A stretch of 11,815 nt of DNA from VGWB01 sp964614245 (GTDB taxonomy: Bacteria; Bacteroidota; Ignavibacteria; UBA10030): positions 1-11,815 of the forward strand of contig CAZTKU010000086.1 in NCBI GenBank assembly GCA_964614245.1, read 5' to 3'. The position numbers were made by a program, and so were the translations under genes. Of this stretch, positions 6,628 through 11,815 are shown piece after piece; position 1 is the stretch's first letter; each line of letters begins with the position of its first letter. The notes beneath the pieces are model-generated. The model was not told the DNA's origin, ran no database searches, and saw only the letters and a list, made by a program, of their open reading frames with translations.

Positions 6628-7521
6628 ATGGACAACGAACGATACCGAGAGCTTGCAGCAAAGGAATCAAAGCATTGGGATGAGGTCCAGCCAGATCCGA
6701 AAAATCCGCAAATCTGGCATGATCAGCGGCTCTTTGATATCTTCTTCGGCTCGGAATACCGGCATCTTCTCGAGAGAGCCGTTGCGTGCGGTCCCAATGT
6801 GCTGGAACTTGGATGCGGTGAGGGGGACCTCGCGATCGAACTTGCCCAGCGCAGCCTTCAGGTGACGGCAATTGATCTCAGCCCTGCAAGGATTGAGCGG
6901 GCGCAAGCGAAAGCGCGGCAGCTTCGTCTTACCCACCAACCGAAGTTCCTCGTTGGCGATCTCAATGCCATGACGTTGCCCGGCAAGGCGTTCGATTGCG
7001 CCGTCGCGCACGATTCGTTGCACCACGTTATGAACGTGAGCCGACTGTGCGATGAGGTGCGTAAGTCCCTCAGGCCGTCAGGCTCTTTCCTTGTAATGGA
7101 CTTCATTGGCATGGGCCCGTTGCGAAAGGCGATGGCGGCAATCCTCTACGCGATTGTGCCGACCTATCAGCCGTACCGAATGAAATGGAACCTGCGCCGC
7201 CGGCTGCCGGCGTTTCTCGCTGGAGAACAACGAAAGCGGAAGGCCCTCGAATGCGGTTCATCCACAACGCTTCATCCAGACTCACCATTCGAGGAAGTCT
7301 CTCAAGCATCAATAGTCAAGGAGATCGCGCAGCGGTTTGCGATCGTGGAACTTAAAACCTTCTGCCCGTTCTGGTATTATCTCGCAGCAAAGGTGCGACT
7401 GCCAAGAGCATTCAAGTATCCCGTTGCTGAGTTGCTGCATGGCTTTGACGCTGCGATCACCCGCTTTCACCTTGCCAAGGGAGCATACTTTTTTCTCGAA
7501 GCCCGTAATACTCAACTCTGA
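6628..7521 (+). CDS. Class I SAM-dependent methyltransferase (UbiE/Methyltransf_11-like)
   Basis: From ATG 6628 the protein has 297 residues. Motif I is VLELGCGEGDLA (58-69), followed by an acidic residue after the second strand (TAIDLSPARI), then the FDCAVAHDSLHHV segment and the LRPSGSFLVMDFIG motif that closes the Rossmann half. The C-terminal third is rich in Arg and aromatic residues and is not diagnostic. The substrate is unknown. The start is uncertain: the frame is open much further upstream, and a TTG at 6529 would overlap the stop of the small Cys protein as TTGA, adding 33 residues (LILKALLRFLRPTLYEGLTP...). The ATG is chosen because MDNERYRELAAKESKHWD resembles usual methyltransferase N-termini and the extension is basic/hydrophobic. 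The stop lies inside a repeat-like AACTC/GAAAC stretch 31 nt before hutI. Confidence 0.85.
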   Translation: MDNERYRELAAKESKHWDEVQPDPKNPQIWHDQRLFDIFFGSEYRHLLERAVACGPNVLELGCGEGDLAIELAQRSLQVTAIDLSPARIERAQAKARQLRLTHQPKFLVGDLNAMTLPGKAFDCAVAHDSLHHVMNVSRLCDEVRKSLRPSGSFLVMDFIGMGPLRKAMAAILYAIVPTYQPYRMKWNLRRRLPAFLAGEQRKRKALECGSSTTLHPDSPFEEVSQASIVKEIAQRFAIVELKTFCPFWYYLAAKVRLPRAFKYPVAELLHGFDAAITRFHLAKGAYFFLEARNTQL

Positions 7522-7550
7522 ACCCGAAACTGTAAACTGATTGACTCTCA
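7507..7550. repeat. Short degenerate AACTC/GAAAC-word repeat at the methyltransferase-hutI junction
   Basis: The segment is built from short related words (ACTCAACTCTGAACCCGAAA, then CTGTAAACTGATTGACTC). On the minus strand it contains AGTTTCGGGTTC. The same word, split by four bases (AGTG), occurs at 10549-10564. It covers the methyltransferase stop codon and the space where a hutI ribosome-binding site would be expected. It looks like a dispersed intergenic repeat remnant; its function is unknown. Confidence 0.4.
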
Positions 7551-7552
7551 TT

Positions 7553-8800
7553 ATGGAACTTCTCCTTAAGAACATCAAACAGCTCGTGACCGTCAACAAT
7601 GTTGGAAACCCCTTCAGGGCTGGCAAGGCGATGCGCAATATCGGTGTCATCGAGAACGCATCCGTATTTGTTGAGGACGGGATCATCCAGTGGGTTGGAC
7701 CTGCGGATGGATTCAAGATTCCACTGAGCCAGGACGCTGAGAGCCTGGACGCTTCCTCGTTCGTTGCCCTCCCAGGTTTTGTCGACGCGCACACACACGC
7801 ACTCTTTGCCGGAGGGAGGGAGAACGAATTCGCGATGCGTTCGGAGGGAAAAACGTATCGAGAGATCGCCGCCCAAGGCGGGGGAATTCTGAGCACCGTC
7901 GCTGCAACGCGTGCTGCGACAAAGAAAGAGTTGAAAAAGTGGACGAGCACGCGACTTGACGCGATGATGAAGCAGGGCACGACAACGGTGGAGATCAAGT
8001 CGGGCTATGGCCTGGACGCTGATGCCGAAATCAAAATGCTCGAAGCAATCAAAGAGCTCCGGGACGAGCACCTCATGACGGTTGTCCCGACCTTTCTCGG
8101 AGCACACGCCGTGCCTCCAGAACACAAGGAGAGCAAAGGGGCATACGTGGAGCTGATTTGCGAGCACATGCTGCCGTACATTGCCAAGAAGAACCTGGCG
8201 CGATTCTGTGACGCATTCTGCGAAATTGGATATTTCACCGTCGACGACTGCAGAAAGATCTTGGAACGGGCACGATCACTTCGCCTCCAACTGAAGCTCC
8301 ATGCTGATGAATTCACTCCCATCGGCGGAACGGAACTTGCTGTGGAACTCGGCGCGATTTCGGTTGATCACCTCGAGCACATAAACAGCAACGGAATCAA
8401 CGCGCTCAGAAACCACGAGACCGTTGCGGTCGTGCTGCCCGGCGTCTCCTTCTTTCTCCGCCATCCGTATGCGCCGGCGCGCGACCTGATCGACGCAGGC
8501 ATACCTGTTGCGATTGCGTCGGATTTCAACCCGGGTTCGTGCATGTCGTTCTCCATGCCCCTGATGATGACCATCGCATGCACTCAGATGTCTCTTACGC
8601 CCGAGGAGGCAATCTGTGCCGCAACGCTCAACGGCGCCGCGGCTGTCGGTTTGTCGAGCTTCCTCGGAAGCATCGAGGTCGGCAAGCAGGCAGACATTAT
8701 CCTGTACGAAATTCCCAACTACCAATATGTCGCCTATCAGTTCGGAACGAACCTGGTGTCGAAAATCATCAAGAAAGGCACGATACTCGAATTCACATGA
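7553..8800 (+). CDS. hutI: Imidazolonepropionase
   Basis: This amidohydrolase-family enzyme hydrolyses 4-imidazolone-5-propionate to N-formimino-L-glutamate, the third step of histidine breakdown, in the cytoplasm. From ATG 7553 it has 415 residues, normal for HutI. Metal ligands are in place and numbered almost as in the Bacillus enzyme: H80 and H82 in DAHTHALFAGGRENEF, H250 in LHADEF, the downstream His pair in VDHLEH, and D324 in IASDFNPGS. The substrate-binding stretch GKTYREIAAQGGGILSTV is also typical. A TTG at 7541 in the same frame is less likely to be the start. No Shine-Dalgarno is seen, since the upstream region is a repeat-like stretch, so translation may depend on coupling. The stop is 21 nt before ftcD. 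Confidence 0.97.
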   Translation: MELLLKNIKQLVTVNNVGNPFRAGKAMRNIGVIENASVFVEDGIIQWVGPADGFKIPLSQDAESLDASSFVALPGFVDAHTHALFAGGRENEFAMRSEGKTYREIAAQGGGILSTVAATRAATKKELKKWTSTRLDAMMKQGTTTVEIKSGYGLDADAEIKMLEAIKELRDEHLMTVVPTFLGAHAVPPEHKESKGAYVELICEHMLPYIAKKNLARFCDAFCEIGYFTVDDCRKILERARSLRLQLKLHADEFTPIGGTELAVELGAISVDHLEHINSNGINALRNHETVAVVLPGVSFFLRHPYAPARDLIDAGIPVAIASDFNPGSCMSFSMPLMMTIACTQMSLTPEEAICAATLNGAAAVGLSSFLGSIEVGKQADIILYEIPNYQYVAYQFGTNLVSKIIKKGTILEFT

Positions 8801-8821
8801 CCAGCACGCAGGCGACGGACG

Positions 8822-9856
8822 ATGCGACAAATTGTTGAATGCGTTCCAAACTTCAGCGAGGGGAGAAATCCCGAGATCATTGATGCGATCGCGTCCAGTA
8901 TCCGGGCGGTGGCTGGCGTCAGACTTCTGAGCGCCGAGCCGGACAAGGATTACAATCGCAGCGTGGTGACTTTCATCGGCGAGCCTCGCGCCGTCGTGGA
9001 AGCTGCATATCAAGCCACGAAGGTTGCATCCGAGCGGATTGACATGCAAACGCACAAAGGGGAGCATCCGCGCCTCGGCGCAGTCGATGTGGTCCCCTTC
9101 GTCCCGATCTCCGGCCTAACGATGGACGATTGTGCCAAGCTTGCTCACGAATACGGCAAACGAGTTGCCGAGGATTTTCGAATCCCCATTTACCTGTATG
9201 AATTCGCCGCGACGAAACCGGAACGGAAAAACCTTGCGACCATCCGCAAGGGTGAATACGAAGGCCTGCCGGAGAAACTCAAGGACCCTGCTTGGAAGCC
9301 GGACTACGGTGCTGCGGAGTTCAATGCAAAATCCGGAGCAACCGTAACCGGTGCGCGAAAGTTTTTGATCGCATACAACGTCAACCTCAAGACGTCGAAT
9401 TTTGATCTGGCTCAGGAGATCGCGCTCAGGATCCGAGAGAGCGGCAGACCGATGAAGAACGCCCAGGGTAAAGTCGTCAAGAACGAGAAGGGTGAAACCG
9501 TCAAGATTCCGGGCACGCTCACGGCTGCAAAAGCAATGGGGGTCTTTCTCGAACGATCGAACATTGCCCAGGTCTCGATCAATCTGGTTGACTATGAGAA
9601 GACGCCTCCACACGTCGCCTTCGAAGAGGTCAAGAGGCAGGCCCTCTCACTCGGTGTCGATGCAACAGGGAGTGAAATCGTCGGACTCACGCCGCTTGCA
9701 GCTCTCTTGATGGCGGGACGCTTTTACGCTGAGGAAGAACGACGAAGCGGAACGATCCCGGAAGAGGAATTACTCTCGCTGGCCATCAGTCGCTTGGGAC
9801 TGAGCGAGCTTGGACCATTTGAACCAAGCAAGAAGATCATCGAATACATGCTGTAG
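8822..9856 (+). CDS. ftcD: Glutamate formiminotransferase
   Basis: The enzyme moves the formimino group of N-formimino-L-glutamate to tetrahydrofolate, giving glutamate and 5-formimino-THF. The 344-residue length matches stand-alone bacterial formiminotransferases. The N-terminal subdomain (about 1-180) starts with IVECVPNFSEGRN and carries THKGEHPRLGAVDVVPF with H82, equivalent to the catalytic His82 of the mammalian enzyme. The C-terminal subdomain (about 181-325) includes ARKFLIAYNVNL and the segment AQVSINLVDYEKTPPHVAFE. It lies directly after hutI (21 nt) and before the cyclodeaminase (17 nt), so the formimino group is salvaged to folate. In mammals this and the next activity are fused in one protein; here they are separate genes. 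No obvious Shine-Dalgarno precedes the ATG. Confidence 0.96.
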   Translation: MRQIVECVPNFSEGRNPEIIDAIASSIRAVAGVRLLSAEPDKDYNRSVVTFIGEPRAVVEAAYQATKVASERIDMQTHKGEHPRLGAVDVVPFVPISGLTMDDCAKLAHEYGKRVAEDFRIPIYLYEFAATKPERKNLATIRKGEYEGLPEKLKDPAWKPDYGAAEFNAKSGATVTGARKFLIAYNVNLKTSNFDLAQEIALRIRESGRPMKNAQGKVVKNEKGETVKIPGTLTAAKAMGVFLERSNIAQVSINLVDYEKTPPHVAFEEVKRQALSLGVDATGSEIVGLTPLAALLMAGRFYAEEERRSGTIPEEELLSLAISRLGLSELGPFEPSKKIIEYML

Positions 9857-9864
9857 CCTACCCC

Positions 9865-9868
9865 GGAG
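9865..9868 (+). promoter_or_regulatory. Ribosome-binding site of fchA
   Basis: GGAG lies 5 nt before ATG 9874 within the 17-nt ftcD-fchA gap, supporting this start and independent re-initiation. Confidence 0.6.
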
Positions 9869-9873
9869 ATACT

Positions 9874-10500
9874 ATGCTCACGCCTCTTACTCTGACGCAG
9901 TTTCTCGACGAACTCGCATCAAGCTCGCCTGCTCCAGGGGGCGGAAGCGTCGCCGCTCTTGCGGGGGCAATCGGCTCGGCTCTCACCTCTATGGTATGTA
10001 ACTTGACGATCGGAAAGAAAAGATATGCTGACGTTCAGGATGAGATTCAATCTGTTCTGAGGCAATCGGAGAAGCTGCGTCAAGAGCTGACTCTGCTGAT
10101 TGACAAAGACACCGAGGCCTTCAACGGTGTCATGGCAGCATTGACGATGCCAAAAGCCACTGAAGAAGAGCAAAGCCGACGCAGCTCATTGATTCAAGAG
10201 GCGACCAAGCGTGCGACCCTTGTCCCTCTCTCTGTGATGGGTCTTTGCGAGCGAGCGCTTGCGTTGACAAGAGTCGTGGCAGAAAAAGGAAACAAGAATT
10301 CCACATCCGATGCTGGTGTGGCTGCTCTGATGCTCCAATCAGCATGCTCAGGGGCCGGGCTCAACGTCCGAATCAATCTCACATCGCTGAACGACGAACA
10401 GTTTGTCCGGCAAACAACTGAGGAGATGAAGGGGATTGCTCGGAAGGTCGAACAACTGGCGGGAGAAACACTCGTGCTCGTGAACCAATCGATAGGTTGA
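9874..10500 (+). CDS. fchA: Formiminotetrahydrofolate cyclodeaminase (methenyl-THF cyclohydrolase family)
   Basis: The 208-residue protein matches the FTCD_C/cyclodeaminase fold, an all-helical family that closes 5-formimino-THF to 5,10-methenyl-THF with loss of ammonia. Diagnostic segments are SPAPGGGSVAALAGAIGSAL near the start (18-37), KDTEAFNGVMAAL in the middle and the STSDAGVAALM block (143-153). Length is typical of stand-alone bacterial members. It follows ftcD by 17 nt with a GGAG site and ends the plus-strand run. Together with ftcD it turns the histidine C2 carbon into a one-carbon folate unit. Some relatives (serine cycle or folate cyclohydrolases) share the fold, but the ftcD neighbour makes the cyclodeaminase role the natural reading. 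Confidence 0.93.
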   Translation: MLTPLTLTQFLDELASSSPAPGGGSVAALAGAIGSALTSMVCNLTIGKKRYADVQDEIQSVLRQSEKLRQELTLLIDKDTEAFNGVMAALTMPKATEEEQSRRSSLIQEATKRATLVPLSVMGLCERALALTRVVAEKGNKNSTSDAGVAALMLQSACSGAGLNVRINLTSLNDEQFVRQTTEEMKGIARKVEQLAGETLVLVNQSIG

Positions 10501-10606
10501 TGGCGCAGATGAGCCGTACGGAGTTTTGAGTCCCTGGTTTGAGTTTTAAGTTTCGAGTGGGTTCGCTTTTCTCGGCTCACGTTTCACATCTCCATCTTAC
10601 TTCCTC
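10501..10606. other. Convergent intergenic region between fchA and rsmE
   Basis: The 106-nt gap separates opposing genes. It contains the 20-bp tandem repeat and a 7-bp inverted repeat, TGAGCCG (10510-10516) with CGGCTCA (10573-10579), enclosing 56 nt. No classical hairpin with a T-run is seen for either direction, so the terminators are not identified. Confidence 0.5.
10521..10560. repeat. Two-copy imperfect 20-bp tandem repeat in the convergent gap
   Basis: The first unit is GAGTTTTGAGTCCCTGGTTT and the second GAGTTTTAAGTTTCGAGTGG; ten of the first eleven positions agree. It lies between the ends of fchA and rsmE and shares AGTTTCG...GGTTC with the minus strand of the 7507-7550 stretch. 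No transposase or coding content is associated with it. Confidence 0.45.
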
Positions 10607-11323
10607 CTACCATCCCCCAACGACCCAGCTGATTGTCGAAAGTGCTGCCGTTTCAGACCTCAGCCTTCTCGGCCCCAATGAAATCGGAATGAATCCGCCC
10701 GCTGTTGCCAGCGTCAGCTCGCGCTCGGTAAACCCTCCCTCCGGCCCGATCATCAGGAGGATCGAAGATGCTTGAGCATGATGTTTCAGCACCGTACCGA
10801 CAAAATGCGACTGTTCAGTAGCCTCATGCGGAATGAGCCGGAGAGTGTAGTTGCTCGCGTGACCAACGACAGCGCCAAACGCCGAGAGCATGGAAATCCT
10901 CGGTAGATAGGAGCGCCCGCACTGTTTCATCGCTGCCATCGCAATCTTCTCGAGCCGAACATGTTTCTCATGCTTGGGCACGGTCCTTTCGCAGATCATG
11001 GGAATAATGGAACGCACACCAAGCTCCGTCGCCTTCTCAACCAGAAAATCGAGTCGTGAGGGATTCCTCAGTATCGACACCGCTAGCGCGACCTCGACCT
11101 TCGGCTCGTTCACCCGATGTTTGACTTCAAGGATTTCGCACTCGGCATGCGTGCGATCAATTGACCGAATGACCGCCTCGTAGGAATTGTCACGACCATC
11201 CGTGACAACCAGGTGATCGCCCACCCTCTTACGCAGCACACGAGCGAGATGTTTGTGCTCGTCGCCGCGAAGAAGCAGCGTTTGGGCGTGGACGTCTTGC
11301 GGATCGACGTAAAAATAATCCAT
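10607..11323 (-). CDS. rsmE: 16S rRNA (uracil-1498-N3)-methyltransferase
   Basis: The 238-residue protein is a SPOUT-class (knotted) methyltransferase that modifies U1498 of 16S rRNA in the assembled 30S subunit using SAM. The N-terminal PUA-like part has GDEHKHLARVLRKRVGD; the middle has the family phrase FLVEKATELGV and a later MAAMKQCGRSYLP segment. The C-terminal SAM-binding knot shows IGPEGGFTERE (GPEGGF 193-198) and SLGPRRLRSETAAL (215-228). Length is close to the usual 240-245, with a slightly short C-terminus ending in GGW. It starts 3 nt after the stop of the outer-membrane protein gene, so the two are co-transcribed and probably translationally coupled. It converges on fchA and is unrelated to histidine breakdown. 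Confidence 0.95.
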   Translation of the reverse strand: MDYFYVDPQDVHAQTLLLRGDEHKHLARVLRKRVGDHLVVTDGRDNSYEAVIRSIDRTHAECEILEVKHRVNEPKVEVALAVSILRNPSRLDFLVEKATELGVRSIIPMICERTVPKHEKHVRLEKIAMAAMKQCGRSYLPRISMLSAFGAVVGHASNYTLRLIPHEATEQSHFVGTVLKHHAQASSILLMIGPEGGFTERELTLATAGGFIPISLGPRRLRSETAALSTISWVVGGW

Positions 11324-11326
11324 GGT

Positions 11327-11815
11327 TCAGAACGAAGCTCCAAAGTCAAGAATGAAATCCCAATCGCCCATGTTGTTCAAGGCATATTCCGTTCGAACAA
11401 TGATGCTGTACGGCAAGAGAAAATGCAATCCCGCTCCATAGCCGGAACGCCACGGCACATTCCCGAATGACTGGGTCCGATACCATATCTTCCCGGCATC
11501 GGCAAAGAATCCAGCGTACAGTCCATACCGCAGGACGCTGAATTCGGGCGGCAGGTAGGGTGTTGAAACATTGATGTAGCGGGGCATGAAGATCGGGACG
11601 CGCAGTTCGACGCTGCCGCCAACAATGTCTTCTGCTTCGAAAACCGTGTTGAAATAACCGCGCAGCCGCTCGTCATAGCCGAAATAGCTGTGGAGATATG
11701 CGGGAACCACCCCGCCGCTCACAAAACTCCCGAACGTCCTCCCACACAAGGCAAGATCAGCCCCCAACGGTTGATAGCCCCGGAGATCAACCCGGTAACG
11801 GAAAAGGTCGACCTG
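11327..11815 (-). CDS. Outer-membrane beta-barrel protein, Omp85/D15-like C-terminus (5' end outside window)
   Basis: The frame is open to the window edge, so only the last 162 residues are present. They show alternating beta-strand character and phrases typical of the Omp85/bacterial surface antigen barrel: GYDERLRGY, then GSVELRVPIF, YGLYAGFFADAGKIWYR, and SGYGAGLHFLLPYSIIVRTEYAL. The protein ends FILDFGASF, with the terminal Phe expected of a BAM-recognised barrel strand. It could be BamA/TamA-like or one of the accessory D15-type proteins; the POTRA region that would decide is missing. The stop lies 3 nt before rsmE. Assignment to the barrel superfamily is firm, the exact subfamily is not. 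Confidence 0.8.
   Translation of the reverse strand, partial: QVDLFRYRVDLRGYQPLGADLALCGRTFGSFVSGGVVPAYLHSYFGYDERLRGYFNTVFEAEDIVGGSVELRVPIFMPRYINVSTPYLPPEFSVLRYGLYAGFFADAGKIWYRTQSFGNVPWRSGYGAGLHFLLPYSIIVRTEYALNNMGDWDFILDFGASF

Noticed and set aside
8276..9067. 263-codon minus-strand open frame spanning the hutI-ftcD junction
   Set aside because: Antisense to two clear enzymes, rich in low-order Arg/His composition with no domain features.
10514..10521. CCGTACGG palindrome after fchA
   Set aside because: Only 8 bp with no loop; short palindromes of this size are expected by chance and no operator context is seen.
1..11815. CRISPR arrays, tRNA/rRNA genes, insertion sequences, phage or defence genes
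   Set aside because: No regularly spaced repeats, cloverleaf-type segments, transposase/integrase motifs or terminal inverted repeats with target duplications were seen on either strand.

Overview
The window (about 11.8 kb, moderately GC-rich by eye) is a dense chromosomal stretch. Twelve genes lie on the plus strand and two, converging on them, on the minus strand. It looks like a Gram-negative bacterium: there is a predicted outer-membrane lipoprotein, an Omp85/D15-like barrel ending in Phe, and an NtrC-type sigma-54 activator. Gene style and the short intergenic AGTTTCGGGTTC-type words suggest the Bacteroidota/Chlorobiota/Ignavibacteria neighbourhood, but this is inference; no rRNA or marker phylogeny is available here.

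Layout. Positions 1-2315 form a signalling block: the 3' end of a sensor histidine kinase, a complete NtrC-type response regulator and a SixA-like phosphohistidine phosphatase. Positions 2316-2531 are non-coding and hold a weak sigma-54-type promoter candidate. Positions 2532-10500 are one co-directional run: an adenosine-specific kinase family protein, a RidA protein with a lipoprotein signal, urocanate hydratase (hutU), a ketopantoate-reductase-like protein, a small four-cysteine protein, a SAM methyltransferase, imidazolonepropionase (hutI), glutamate formiminotransferase (ftcD) and formimino-THF cyclodeaminase (fchA). From 10607 to the end, on the minus strand, lie rsmE and the C-terminal part of an outer-membrane barrel protein, 3 nt apart.

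How the genes work together. HutU, HutI, FtcD and FchA give an unbroken route from urocanate to imidazolonepropionate, then N-formimino-glutamate, then glutamate plus 5-formimino-THF, and finally 5,10-methenyl-THF plus ammonia. The first enzyme (histidine ammonia-lyase, HutH) and any HutC/HutP-type regulator are not in the window. The formimino group is therefore saved as a folate one-carbon unit rather than lost as formamide or formate (HutG/HutF routes). Three genes not normally counted as hut genes sit between hutU and hutI, and an apparently exported RidA precedes hutU. These are the main oddities. I see no mobile element, CRISPR array, tRNA, rRNA or clearly novel multi-gene system; the unusual points are modest and listed as findings.
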